A program made the position numbers and the translations under genes. The notes beneath the pieces were generated by a model, which was not told where the DNA came from, ran no database searches, and was given only the letters and a program-made list of their open reading frames with translations. A stretch of 64,000 bases of DNA from Gordonibacter pamelaeae (GTDB taxonomy: Bacteria > Actinomycetota > Coriobacteriia > Coriobacteriales > Eggerthellaceae): NCBI RefSeq assembly GCF_042665095.1, contig NZ_JBHTBV010000010.1; one strand, written 5' to 3'. How positions within the stretch are numbered: the stretch's first letter is position 1; every line of letters starts with the position of its first letter. Positions 16,798 to 25,696 of the stretch are shown piece by piece.

Positions 16798-18111
16798 CTA
16801 CTCGGCCGCGGGGGTCTCGTTCGGGTCCTTCACGGTGATGTCCGCGTGCTCGAGGAGCCACTTGTTCGCCTTGATGCGCTCGGCCGCCTCGCGCAGCGCG
16901 AAGCCGCGGCCCGACTCCTCCATCTGGCGACGCACGCCCTGGGGGTTCTGCGGGTTCATGGCAGCGCAGGCCTCCTGCACGTCCTCGTCGCTCACCACCA
17001 GGCCCTCGTGGCGGAACAGGGCGTCCAGCGCGTAGCCCTGCACGAGCATCTGGCGCGTCTGCATCATCATCATCATGTTGAACTGCTGCTCGCCGCCCTG
17101 CTGCTCGACGAACTGGTCCCACGTCATGTTCTGCTGCTCCACCTCGGCGCGCATGTTGTTCATGAGGTTGCGGGACATGGACTCGTACACCTCGTCGGCG
17201 ATGCTGCCCTTGAAGCGCTTCGCCAGCTCGCCGGCGGCCATGTTGCGCTTGTAGTTCTCGTACTCGCCCGACAGCTGGCGGTTCAGGCCGCGGCGGATGT
17301 CGTCGCGCATGGCGGCCACGTCCTTGTACATGGGCATGAACTTCGCCACCCAGGCGTCGTCGATGACGGGGGCGACCTTCTTCTGGATCTCCTTGACCGT
17401 GACGGTGCACTCGATGGTCTCGACGATCTCGTTGCCCTCGTCGTCGATGCCGGGGCCCTCGAACGTGAAGGTCTTCGTCTCGCCCACGTCCATGCCGATG
17501 ATGTTCTCGTCGAAGCCGTCGGGCATGAGGCCGGCGCCGGCGGAGTACGTGCGCGCGTCGGTGGTCAGGCCGGGCAGCTTCTCGCCGTTCTCGTAGGACT
17601 CCATGGCCAAAAGGCAGCTGTCGCCCTTGCGCACGGGGTGCGGGTCGTCGGCCACGAACTCGGCGTAGCGCTCGGCAACCTGGTTGATCTGCTCGTCCAC
17701 CTGGCGCTCGTCGATCGACACCTCCTGGATGGTGATGGAGACCGGCTCGTAGGACGTCAGCTCGTAGTCCGGCTTCGGCGTGAGGTGCAGGCCGAACTGG
17801 AACGTCTGGCCGCGCTTGAGCGCCGTCTTGGGCTCGGGCTGCGGCGGGAACGCGGGGATGACGCCGACCTTGTCGATGGCGAACGGCACGAGGGCCTCGA
17901 CCGCCTGGTTCATGACGACCGAGTCCAAGTCCTTGATGCCCATGCGCTCCTCGGCTGCCTGGGCCACCGTCTTGTCCTTCTCGGGGCGCATGCCCATCTG
18001 CTGGGCGAACGCGAGGTGCGCGTTGTTGAGCGCGTTGCTCACCTCGGCCGTCGAGGCAACGGCGTCGATCAGCAGGCGGCCGTCGTCGAGTTTCTTCTGC
18101 GTGACTTTCAT
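16798..18111 (-). CDS. tig: Trigger factor, ribosome-associated chaperone
   Basis: A 437-residue trigger factor: N-terminal ribosome-binding domain (about 1-145), FKBP-like isomerase domain (about 150-245, with VRKGDSCLLAMES and FDENIIGMDVGETKTFTF) and C-terminal substrate-binding arms. It meets nascent chains at the ribosome exit and delays misfolding. It has Met-rich runs in the C-terminal arms (FNMMMMMQ). The ATG is preceded by AAGAAGGAGACGG. The usual clpP-clpX neighbours are not on either side. Its own terminator lies at 16746 and a long upstream region follows. Confidence 0.95.
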   Translation of the reverse strand: MKVTQKKLDDGRLLIDAVASTAEVSNALNNAHLAFAQQMGMRPEKDKTVAQAAEERMGIKDLDSVVMNQAVEALVPFAIDKVGVIPAFPPQPEPKTALKRGQTFQFGLHLTPKPDYELTSYEPVSITIQEVSIDERQVDEQINQVAERYAEFVADDPHPVRKGDSCLLAMESYENGEKLPGLTTDARTYSAGAGLMPDGFDENIIGMDVGETKTFTFEGPGIDDEGNEIVETIECTVTVKEIQKKVAPVIDDAWVAKFMPMYKDVAAMRDDIRRGLNRQLSGEYENYKRNMAAGELAKRFKGSIADEVYESMSRNLMNNMRAEVEQQNMTWDQFVEQQGGEQQFNMMMMMQTRQMLVQGYALDALFRHEGLVVSDEDVQEACAAMNPQNPQGVRRQMEESGRGFALREAAERIKANKWLLEHADITVKDPNETPAAE

Positions 18112-18721
18112 CTTGGTTCCGTCTCCTTCTTACGAGCACTGCGGCACAGGGCGCCGGGTGGAGGCGGAAACGGCGTGCCGACCGCAATGCGATACGTGCA
18201 GAAACCGTGCACGGACGTTCCCCTCCAATACCTTGCTAGCTTGCAATTGTAACGCACATCGTCGCCCACCGCGACGAGATGCCCGCAAATATAAGGCGAT
18301 GTCCAACCGGCTGCCCTCCGGGAAAAAGAGACTGCACGGCATGCGTTCCGCGAAGCCCAAGAAGGGCGAACGAGGCGCGGGAGGTCTATTCAGGGGGTTC
18401 AACCTCCGCGCCCGCGCGGCGCATACCGTGCAGCACGCCCCGTACTATACGGAAAGGCCGCTCCAAGTGCATTATACCAAGGGGCCTATTTTGCGCCCCG
18501 GCCTCATACCAGACGTACCAGATTCCCGGCCGCACGCGGGGAAACGCACGCCATAGGCCCTCTTGGAAGACCCCATCCGGCTCCGTCCCGCGTCCCTGCA
18601 ACCACGCTGCCGCCGCACGCACGCCCCCGCTTCCACGGCGCCCGATACGACAAGACCCCCGGCAGAGAGAGGCCGGGGGTCTGCGTTCGCCGTTGAAGAG
18701 GAGGTCGGCGAAAGGGGATAG
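18112..18721. other. Intergenic region upstream of tig
   Basis: 610 nt without a convincing gene. On the minus strand a perfect TATAAT at 18471-18476 is a candidate -10 for tig, leaving a leader of about 360 nt. GGAGGT / ACCTCC arms near 18380-18410 could form a hairpin in that leader. The right end holds the terminator of the next minus-strand gene (18653). Confidence 0.4.
18653..18682 (-). terminator. Terminator of the small zinc-ribbon gene
   Basis: Perfect 11-bp stem AGACCCCCGGC / GCCGGGGGTCT with an 8-nt loop, 40 nt past the 18722 stop. The tail is TTGTCG, so termination may be incomplete. Confidence 0.6.
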
Positions 18722-18961
18722 CTACTTGCCGGGGGTGCCGGGGGCGGCAGGGGGCTTCGGGGCGCCCGGGGCACCGGGAGCCTTCGGGGCGCCGGGAGCG
18801 CCGGGCACGCCGGGAGCACCCGGGGCGCCGGGCATGCCGGGGGCCTTCGTCGCCTTGGCGCCGCAGCTCGGGCACGCGTCCAGGCTGGGGTCCACTTCCG
18901 CGCCGCACTTGGGGCACTTGATGGGGCCGTTCAGGTCAACCGCTGCTGGTCTGAAGCACAT
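18722..18961 (-). CDS. Small zinc-ribbon protein with Pro-Gly-Ala collagen-like tail
   Basis: A 79-residue protein. Residues 1-6 are MCFRPA; a zinc ribbon follows (CPKCG...CPSCG, two C-x2-C pairs about 14 apart); the C-terminal half is a run of GAP/GAPG-type triplets ending PPAAPGTPGK. The ATG follows AAAGGAT. A paralogue of the same design is at 41450-41701, and the two share the first 19 nt of the coding sequence exactly. The Pro-Gly-Ala tail is likely extended or disordered. A metal-binding or protein-docking role is possible; function unknown. Confidence 0.8.
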   Translation of the reverse strand: MCFRPAAVDLNGPIKCPKCGAEVDPSLDACPSCGAKATKAPGMPGAPGAPGVPGAPGAPKAPGAPGAPKPPAAPGTPGK

Positions 18962-19034
18962 GAGGAGATCCTTTCTCTTTTATGGTCCGATCGGTCCGTC
19001 GCGAAACCCCGGGCCCTGCTCGGGCTTGCGTGGT

Positions 19035-19090
19035 CTTCGAGGATCGGCCCGGAGCGTGCAGGGGGGCTTGCGCCGGGCCGATCCTCGAAG
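19035..19090. repeat. 18-bp perfect inverted repeat with 20-nt loop
   Basis: Arms at 19035-19052 and 19073-19090, beginning CTTCGAGG and ending CCTCGAAG. It lies about 75 nt upstream of the zinc-ribbon start codon. No T-run follows on either strand, so a plain terminator is not supported. Confidence 0.6.
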
Positions 19091-19331
19091 CGAACTCGAC
19101 CTCTCGCAGACTACTCTAGCGTTCAGTACCGGGGCCGAGCATCCCCTATAAGCGCTTAAATAGTTGAAAAGCCGTAATACCTATGGTCTGATTCATTTCC
19201 ACGACCTGCGGTTTTGCTCCCAAAGTAGTTTTGCGGAAGAAGTTTCCAAGAATGAGCCCCGCAGCAAGCACCCCCGCGCAGGTCGCCCCCCTCTCACCTG
19301 CCGAACGTCAAGCGGGTCGCGCTTACGGAGA

Positions 19332-19447
19332 GCGCCTCGGGGCGGCGCTTGATGCGAGTTCCGCACGAGCCGAACGCCCCAGCGGGGCGTTCGTGCGAGC
19401 CAGGACTGCCCGAGCAGCAAGCGCCGCCCCAAGGCGCTCCAGGAAGG
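19332..19447. repeat. 116-nt nested inverted-repeat structure 3' of the ABC permease
   Basis: Outer arms 19332-19350 and 19429-19447 pair over 19 nt with one mismatch. Inside lies a second hairpin, CGAACGCCCC-AGC-GGGGCGTTCG. The right end is 2 nt from the permease stop. It could be a processing or stabilising 3' element, a terminator, or a small repeat element. Confidence 0.6.
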
Positions 19448-19448
19448 A

Positions 19449-22400
19449 TTACTCGTTGGACTTCAGGCTCTCCACCATGTCGACCCGCGCGAGCTTGCGC
19501 CTCATGGCCAGCATCACCAGCACGGTGAACAGCATGGTGAGCAGAAACGCTATCACGAAGCTCGCCGCATGGATGGTGCGGCCGAACATCACCTGGTCCA
19601 CTTCCGCCGTCACCACCACGAAGCCCTCCATGAAAACGCCGAGCACGAGCCCGACCGCGCACCCGATGACCGACAACAGCATGGTCTCGCGGTAGATGTA
19701 GGCGCTCACCTCGCGCGGCGTGAAGCCCAGCACCTTGAGCGTGGCTATCTCGCGCTGCCGCTCGGTGATGTTGATGTTCGTGAGGTTGTACAGCACGATG
19801 AACGCGAGCGCCGCCGCAGCCACCACGAGCACGATCACGATGAGCCCCACGCTCTTGAGCATGGACTTGTACGCGTCGATCACCTCGTCGTTGTAGGCCA
19901 CGGTCTTCACCCCATCGATGGCGCGCACCGCATCGTTGAACTGCGCGCGCTCCCCGGCGTCGGAGCTCGTCACGGCGTAGTACGTGGAGAATGCCGGCTG
20001 GCCGCCCTCCATGCGCGCGTACTCGCCCGGGCCGATGAACACGTAGTTGTAGATGTAGTTCTCCATGACGCCCGTGACCGTGAGGTCGAACGTCTTGTCC
20101 GTGGCGTTGCCCATCTCGTCCTGCTCGGCCAGGCGCACCGTGTCGCCCACGCCCACTCCCAGCTCGTTCGCCAGCTTCTCGGCCAGCACCACGCCGTCAT
20201 CGCCGATGGACAGTGGCTCATGCCCCACGCGCGTGCGCACGGTGAGGAAGTCGGCAAGGCCGCCCGGGTCCTCGGGCACCACCACGGACGCATGAACGTC
20301 GGCCTTGTCCGGCCCGCTGGCCACCATGCTCGCGCTCTGCACGCGCGTGGAGGACTCCACGGCGCCGCCTGCGCCCAGCAGGTCGTCCAGCTCCTGCTGC
20401 GACGCGGCCGGCAGGTCGTCCTCCGTGGTCACGACGGCGTTGTAGTGCACGATCTCGCCGTACTGCTTGTCGATGATGTCGTTGATGGCGTCCTGCAGGC
20501 CCAGGCCCGTGAGCAAGAGCGCCGTGCAGCCGGCGATGCCGATGACCGTCATCACGAACCGCTTCTTGTAGCGGAACAGGTTGCGGAACGTGACCTTCCA
20601 CGAGAACGACAGCCGCCGCCATAGCGGGGCGATGCGCTCGAGCAGGATGCGCTTGCCGGCTTTCGGCGCGCGCGGCAGCATGAGCGTGGCCGGCCGCTCG
20701 CGCAGCGTGGCGAACGCGGCCGCCCAGGTGGCGACGAGCGTCACGCCCACGCCGAGACCGGCCGCCAACCCCGCGAGCCCAAGATCGATGGGCAGCGGCC
20801 CCCTCGGCACGAAGTAGATGATGGCGTAGGCCTCGGAGATCACGGCGGGCAGCACCTGCGAGAGCACCGCGATGCCCAGCACGCTTCCCGTCACGCTGGC
20901 CACGGCGGCGTACAGCAGGTACTTCGAGGCGATGCGCGCGCGGCTGTACCCGAGCGCCTTGAACGTGCCGATGAGCACGCGCTCCTCCTCCACCATGCGC
21001 GTCATGGTGGTGAGCGCCACGAGAGCCGCCACGAGGAAGAAGATGAACGGGAACACCTGCGCGATGGAGTCCACGCGGTTCGCGTCGGACTCGAAGCTCG
21101 CCACGCCGTAGTTCTGGTCGCGGTCCATGACGAGCCACGACGGGTTCTCCAAGTCGTCGATCTTCTGCTGCGCGTCGGCAATCTGACGCTCGGCATCGGC
21201 GAACTGCGCGTCGGCGTCGGCCTTCTGGCGCTCGTACTCGGCCAGACCGCCCTCGTAGTCGGCCCTGCCCTGCTCGAGCTGCGAGCGCCCGCTCGCTATC
21301 TGCGCCGCCGCCTCGTCGAGCTGCTGCTGCGCCGCCGCGATCTGCGCGTCGGCCTGCAAGCGCGCGGACGCCAGGTCGGCGGTGCCCTGCTCGACCTGCG
21401 CGACGGCGGCGTCGAACTGCGCCTTCTGGGCGTCGAACGCGGCCTGCTGGGCGTCGAGCTCCCCACGCGCCGCATTGACCGCCTGCTGCTGCGCCTCGAG
21501 CTCGCCGCGAGCTTCGTCGAGAGCCGCCTGCCCTCGGTCGATCTCGTCCTTGCCCGCATCGAGAACCTGCTTCTGGGCTTCCAGCCTCGCCCTGTTCTCG
21601 GCGTAATCGGGATTTTCGGGGTGGGCCTCGTTCGCATCCCACGCCGCCTGCCAAAGCGCCATGTTCTGCTGCCACTCGGCCGCCTTCGCCGACAGGGCGT
21701 CCTGCCGGCCCTGCCACTCGCCCCACCCCGCCGCCAGCGCGTCGGCTCCCTGCTGCCACTGCGCCCAGGCGTCGGCCAGCTGGGCCTGCCCCTGCTCGAT
21801 GGCGGGGCGGGCGGCGTCGGTCTGGGCGCGGCCGTCGGCGAGCTGCCGTTCGGCCTCCGCAAGCTGCGCCTCGGCGCTCGCGCGCTGGCTCGCCAGCTCG
21901 GCCACGCCGCTATCGTAGGCGGCCTGCGCGTCGGCGAGCTTCTGCTTGTTCTCGGCGATGGCCGCAGCCGCCTCGTCCAGCTGGCGCTGCGCGTCGTTGA
22001 GCTGCTGCTCGGCATCGGCCCGCTCGCGCTCGTAGTCGGCGCGCTTCTCGTCGAGCTCCTTCTGGGCGTTGGCGCGCAGCCCGTCCGCGCGGGCCTGCTC
22101 GCGCGCGGGGGCGAGGGTCTCTATGCGGTCCTCTACCTCGTGCACGCGCTCGAAGTAGGCGTCGCTTCCCGAGAACTCGCCCGCCGCCCCCGCCACCGTG
22201 ACGAAGGCCTCCGTGTAGGGCAGATCCTTCGAGAAATCCGATTCCGGCACGTACATGAACTGCTGCACCGAGCCCGACCCGAGCGAGGTGGTGCCCATGG
22301 ACGTGGACGACACGTAGTACGAGGAGTGCACGTAGCCCACCACCTGGTACGTGCGCGTGGCCAGCACGTCGTCCACGTCCTGCGAGCCCTCGGTGATCTG

Positions 22401-22901
22401 CACCGTGTCGCCGATCTTCGTGGGCGTGTTCATCACCTTGTCGGCCGACAGCACGCACTCGCCCTCGCGCACCGGCCACGAGCCCTCCACAAGAACGGGC
22501 CGGTTCAGGTAGTCGGCGGCGCCGGAGACCGCGTTCACGCCGTCGCCCGTATCGCTTTCCGCAGCGGCGGCGGGCAGCGAGTGCACGCGGATAGCGTACT
22601 GCTCGTCGTTCACCGTGGCCATGACGTCCGTCTCGTAGGCACCCATGACCTGCGCGACGCCCTCCACGCCGCGCAGGGCGGCCAGGTCGTCGTCGGTGAG
22701 GCCGAGCGTCGACACCACGCGGATGTCCATGAGGTTCGTGCCGTCGTAGAACTGGTCGGCCGCGAGCTTCATGTCGGGGGCCGTCATGCGCAGCCCCGCG
22801 TAGAATCCCGTGCCCAACGCCACGATGCCGGCGATGGCCAGGAAGCGCCCGAGCGAGTGCGTGACGGAACGGAGGACGTCCTTGTTGAATGCGCCCCTCA
22901 A
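19449..22901 (-). CDS. ABC transporter permease, FtsX/MacB type with a long coiled coil
   Basis: An 1150-residue permease. TM1 is at about 16-37, then an extracytoplasmic domain, a long Ala/Gln/Glu/Asp-rich coiled coil (about 245-590), three FtsX-type helices (from PFIFFLVAALVALTT to about residue 780), a second extracytoplasmic domain and a second FtsX block near the C-terminus (SVGLIVIVLVVAAAALAFIVLYNL and on). It is therefore a fused two-block permease pairing with the ATPase just upstream. The start is TTG with AGGGGAG before it, 10 nt after the ATPase stop. Mechanotransmission or lipid/peptide export is typical of the family; cargo unknown. Confidence 0.88.
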   Translation of the reverse strand: MRGAFNKDVLRSVTHSLGRFLAIAGIVALGTGFYAGLRMTAPDMKLAADQFYDGTNLMDIRVVSTLGLTDDDLAALRGVEGVAQVMGAYETDVMATVNDEQYAIRVHSLPAAAAESDTGDGVNAVSGAADYLNRPVLVEGSWPVREGECVLSADKVMNTPTKIGDTVQITEGSQDVDDVLATRTYQVVGYVHSSYYVSSTSMGTTSLGSGSVQQFMYVPESDFSKDLPYTEAFVTVAGAAGEFSGSDAYFERVHEVEDRIETLAPAREQARADGLRANAQKELDEKRADYERERADAEQQLNDAQRQLDEAAAAIAENKQKLADAQAAYDSGVAELASQRASAEAQLAEAERQLADGRAQTDAARPAIEQGQAQLADAWAQWQQGADALAAGWGEWQGRQDALSAKAAEWQQNMALWQAAWDANEAHPENPDYAENRARLEAQKQVLDAGKDEIDRGQAALDEARGELEAQQQAVNAARGELDAQQAAFDAQKAQFDAAVAQVEQGTADLASARLQADAQIAAAQQQLDEAAAQIASGRSQLEQGRADYEGGLAEYERQKADADAQFADAERQIADAQQKIDDLENPSWLVMDRDQNYGVASFESDANRVDSIAQVFPFIFFLVAALVALTTMTRMVEEERVLIGTFKALGYSRARIASKYLLYAAVASVTGSVLGIAVLSQVLPAVISEAYAIIYFVPRGPLPIDLGLAGLAAGLGVGVTLVATWAAAFATLRERPATLMLPRAPKAGKRILLERIAPLWRRLSFSWKVTFRNLFRYKKRFVMTVIGIAGCTALLLTGLGLQDAINDIIDKQYGEIVHYNAVVTTEDDLPAASQQELDDLLGAGGAVESSTRVQSASMVASGPDKADVHASVVVPEDPGGLADFLTVRTRVGHEPLSIGDDGVVLAEKLANELGVGVGDTVRLAEQDEMGNATDKTFDLTVTGVMENYIYNYVFIGPGEYARMEGGQPAFSTYYAVTSSDAGERAQFNDAVRAIDGVKTVAYNDEVIDAYKSMLKSVGLIVIVLVVAAAALAFIVLYNLTNINITERQREIATLKVLGFTPREVSAYIYRETMLLSVIGCAVGLVLGVFMEGFVVVTAEVDQVMFGRTIHAASFVIAFLLTMLFTVLVMLAMRRKLARVDMVESLKSNE

Positions 22902-22911
22902 GCCCGCTCCC

Positions 22912-23613
22912 CTACCACTCCAGGACGTCGGCCGACAGCGGGGCCTCGTTGATCTCGACGCCCGCCACGCGCCCCTCGCGGATGTGGATGACGCGGTCGG
23001 CTATGGCCGTGAACGCCGAGTTGTGCGTGATGAGCACGACGGTCTTGCCGGTGTCGTAGCACGTGTCCTGCAACAGCCGCAGGATGGCCTTGCCGGTATG
23101 GTAGTCCAGCGCACCGGTGGGCTCGTCGCACAGAAGCAGCTTCGGGTTCTTCGCCAGCGCGCGGGCGATGGCCACGCGCTGCTGCTCGCCGCCGGAGAGC
23201 TGGGCGGGGAAGTTGTCCAGCCGATGCCCCAGCCCCACCTGGGCAAGCACCTCGGCCGCATCGAGCGGGTCCTTGCAGATCTGGCTCGCCAGCTCCACGT
23301 TCTCCAACGCCGTGAGGTTCTGCACGAGGTTGTAGAACTGGAACACGAAGCCTATGTCGTAGCGGCGGTAGTAGGTGAGCTCCTTGCTGTTGAACGCGCT
23401 GATTTCGCGCCCGTCCAGCATGATGGTGCCCGACGAGCACCCGTCCATGCCGCCCAGCATGTTCAGGAGCGTGGTCTTGCCGGCGCCCGAGGGCCCCACC
23501 ACCACCACGAGCTCGCCGCGCTCGATGTCGAACGTCATCCCGTCGACGGCCGCGACCTCCACCTCGCCCATCGTGTACACCTTGCGCACGTCGCGGAACT
23601 CCACGAATGCCAA
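22912..23613 (-). CDS. ABC transporter ATP-binding protein, LolD/MacB type
   Basis: A 233-residue ATPase with Walker A GPSGAGKTT, Q-loop FQFYNL, signature LSGGEQQR, Walker B LLLCDEPTGALD and switch His in ITHNS. It drives the adjacent FtsX-type permease. A TTG start at 23613 (giving LAFVEFRDVRKVY) was chosen for the AGAGGGAT site and the family's usual length; upstream codons in the open frame (a GTG at 23629, an ATG far upstream) have weak support. It begins about 115 nt after the end of the ribosomal gene cluster, which terminates at 23730. Confidence 0.88.
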   Translation of the reverse strand: MAFVEFRDVRKVYTMGEVEVAAVDGMTFDIERGELVVVVGPSGAGKTTLLNMLGGMDGCSSGTIMLDGREISAFNSKELTYYRRYDIGFVFQFYNLVQNLTALENVELASQICKDPLDAAEVLAQVGLGHRLDNFPAQLSGGEQQRVAIARALAKNPKLLLCDEPTGALDYHTGKAILRLLQDTCYDTGKTVVLITHNSAFTAIADRVIHIREGRVAGVEINEAPLSADVLEW

Positions 23614-23729
23614 ATCGATCCCTCTCTTCACCCTCGCAGCTGCGTTTGCCCCACCATACACCAACCATCCCGTCCGCGCACGCGAGCATACAAACTCGCC
23701 ATGCGCCCCGGCCCTCCCCCAACACGAAA

Positions 23730-23753
23730 AGCGCCCCGCAGATGCGGGGCGCT
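23730..23753 (-). terminator. Rho-independent terminator after rplW
   Basis: Perfect 10-bp stem AGCGCCCCGC / GCGGGGCGCT, 4-nt loop, followed by TTTTCG on the minus strand. It closes the ribosomal cluster directly after rplW. Confidence 0.85.
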
Positions 23754-23778
23754 CCAAAGCTTCGGACGGCTCGATAGC

Positions 23779-24063
23779 CTAGCTGGCGAACAGCTCGATC
23801 GTGTCGCCTTCCTTCAGCGTGACCATGGCCTTCTTCCAGGTGCGGGTCTGGCCCAGCTGGTAGCGGACGCGCTTGGGCTTCGGCTTCACGTTCAGCGTGT
23901 TCACCTTCACGACCTTCACGTTGAAGATGGCCTCGACGGCCTGGGCGATCTCCACCTTGTTGGAGTCCTTCGCCACCTCGAACGTGTACGTGTTCTTCTC
24001 CATCATGTCGTAGCTATGCTCCGTGATGATGGGGCGGATGATAACCTCGCGGGGATCCTTCAT
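23779..24063 (-). CDS. rplW: 50S ribosomal protein L23
   Basis: A 94-residue L23, which lies at the polypeptide exit and docks trigger factor. MKDPREVIIRPIITEHS and the Lys-rich loop NVKPKPKRVRYQLGQTRTWKKA are diagnostic. Its ATG shares a base with the rplD stop (TAATG). It is the last gene of this cluster: a terminator follows 25 nt later, where most bacteria continue with rplB. Confidence 0.95.
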   Translation of the reverse strand: MKDPREVIIRPIITEHSYDMMEKNTYTFEVAKDSNKVEIAQAVEAIFNVKVVKVNTLNVKPKPKRVRYQLGQTRTWKKAMVTLKEGDTIELFAS

Positions 24064-24686
24064 TATGCGAGCACCTCCTCGATGTACTTGAGGGCGTCGG
24101 CCGTCACCACGAGCTTCTTGTTGTCGATGAGCTCGTAGGTGTTGATGTCGGACACCGGGATGATGTTCACCTTCGGGATGTTGCGGAACGACAGGTACGT
24201 GTTCACCGCGTCGTCGGCGATGACGAGCGCCACGCGACCCTCGAGGCCGAGCGCCTTCATCGCGGCCACGGCGGCCTTCGTGGAGGGCTTCTCGAACTCG
24301 AAGTCCTTCACCACCACCAGCTCGCCGTCGGCCAGCTTGGCGGAGAGCGCGGAGCGCATCGCCAGCTTGACCTCCTTGTTGTTCACGCGGAACGCGTAGC
24401 TGCGCGGATGCGGGCCGAACACGGTGCCGCCGCCGGCCCACTGGGGGGCGCGGATGGTGCCCTGGCGGGCACGGCCGGTGCCCTTCTGGCGCCACGGCTT
24501 CTTGCCGCCGCCGCGCACCTGGCCGCGGGTGAGCGTGTTGCTCGTGCCCTGGCGCCAGGCCGCGCGCTGCGAGCGAACGACCGTGTGCATGACGGTCATG
24601 TTCGGCTCGATGCCGAAAACGGTAGCGGCGAGGTCGGCGGAACCGGCCTTCTTCCCGCTCGCGTCTTTGATCTCAATCGTGGTCAT
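24063..24686 (-). CDS. rplD: 50S ribosomal protein L4
   Basis: A 207-residue L4. It shows the conserved loop RGGGKKPWRQKGTGRARQG that lines the exit tunnel, followed by the globular domain. In some bacteria L4 also represses its own operon. It lies 29 nt after rplC and overlaps rplW by one base. Confidence 0.95.
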   Translation of the reverse strand: MTTIEIKDASGKKAGSADLAATVFGIEPNMTVMHTVVRSQRAAWRQGTSNTLTRGQVRGGGKKPWRQKGTGRARQGTIRAPQWAGGGTVFGPHPRSYAFRVNNKEVKLAMRSALSAKLADGELVVVKDFEFEKPSTKAAVAAMKALGLEGRVALVIADDAVNTYLSFRNIPKVNIIPVSDINTYELIDNKKLVVTADALKYIEEVLA

Positions 24687-24715
24687 TTAAACTCCTTATT
24701 ACTTTCGATCCACGT

Positions 24716-25336
24716 TTACGCCATGCGGACGCGAACGATGCCATTCTTGCCGCCGGGGACGGCGCCCTTCACGAGGATGAGGTTCTGGTCCTCGTCGACG
24801 CGCACGACCTCGAGGTTCTTCACCGTCACGGTGTCGCAGCCCATGTGACCCGGGAGCTTGAGCCCCTTGAACACGCGGGACGGCGTGGCGCACTGGCCCA
24901 CCGAGCCGGGAGCGCGGTGGAAGTGCGCGCCGTGGCCGCCCGGGCCGCCGCGGAAGCCGTAGCGCTTCATGACGCCGGCGAAGCCCTTGCCCTTGGACGT
25001 GCCGGTCACGTCGACCTTCTTCGTCTCGGCGAACGCGGCGACCGTCTGCTCGTCGCCCACGTTGTACTCGCCGGCATTCTCCACGCGCACCTCGCGCAGG
25101 TAGCGCACGGGAGCCGCGCCCTGCTTCTCGAAGTGGCCCTTCATGGGCTTGTTGACCTTCTTCTCCTTGATGGCGCCGAAGCCCATCTGCACGGCCTCGT
25201 AGCCGTCGGTGGCCTTCGTCTTCACCTGGCAGACCTTGTTGGGCTCGGCCTGGATGACCGTCACCGGGACGACGCGGTCGTCCTCGCCGAAGATCTGGGT
25301 CATGCCGATCTTCTTACCGTAGATTGCGTTGATCAT
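24716..25336 (-). CDS. rplC: 50S ribosomal protein L3
   Basis: A 206-residue L3 (MINAIYGKKIGMTQIF start; the W/P-loop FRGGPGGHGAHFHRAPGS-type block is present). It organises the peptidyl transferase centre. ATG at 25336 was chosen to match the family N-terminus; the open frame extends 14 codons upstream without support. It lies 16 nt after rpsJ. Confidence 0.95.
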   Translation of the reverse strand: MINAIYGKKIGMTQIFGEDDRVVPVTVIQAEPNKVCQVKTKATDGYEAVQMGFGAIKEKKVNKPMKGHFEKQGAAPVRYLREVRVENAGEYNVGDEQTVAAFAETKKVDVTGTSKGKGFAGVMKRYGFRGGPGGHGAHFHRAPGSVGQCATPSRVFKGLKLPGHMGCDTVTVKNLEVVRVDEDQNLILVKGAVPGGKNGIVRVRMA

Positions 25337-25352
25337 TATCGCCTGACCCCCT

Positions 25353-25661
25353 TTACAGCTTGATTTCGATGTCGACACCGGCGGGGAGATCGAGACGCAT
25401 CAGGGAATCCACCGTGTTCGGGGTGGGCTCCAGGATGTCGATGAGGCGCTTGTGCGTGCGCATCTCGAACTGCTCGCGCGAATCCTTGTCGACGTGCGGG
25501 CCCTTGACGACGCAGTACAGGTTGCGCTCCGTCGGCAGCGGGATGGGACCGGACACCTTGGCACCCGTCTTCTGCGCGGTATCGACGATGAGCTTCGTGG
25601 ACTGGTCCACGATCTCATGGTCGTACCCCTTCAAGCGGATGCGAATCTTCTGATTAGCCAC
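25353..25661 (-). CDS. rpsJ: 30S ribosomal protein S10
   Basis: A 102-residue S10 (IRIRLKGYDHEIVDQS, ISGP-like VSGPIPLPTERN). Besides the 30S head it is the antitermination factor NusE. It follows fusA by 35 nt, with no tuf gene between them. Confidence 0.95.
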   Translation of the reverse strand: MANQKIRIRLKGYDHEIVDQSTKLIVDTAQKTGAKVSGPIPLPTERNLYCVVKGPHVDKDSREQFEMRTHKRLIDILEPTPNTVDSLMRLDLPAGVDIEIKL

Positions 25662-25696
25662 TTACTTACCTCCGTTATGCTTCAGGTCGCGCGCGC

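Larger units (their letters stand above)
18962..19448. other. Intergenic region rich in large inverted repeats
   Basis: 487 nt with no credible gene. It contains an 18-bp perfect inverted repeat (19035-19090), an AT-rich patch around 19140-19200 that may hold the promoter of the zinc-ribbon gene, and a 116-nt nested fold (19332-19447) next to the permease stop codon. Confidence 0.5.
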
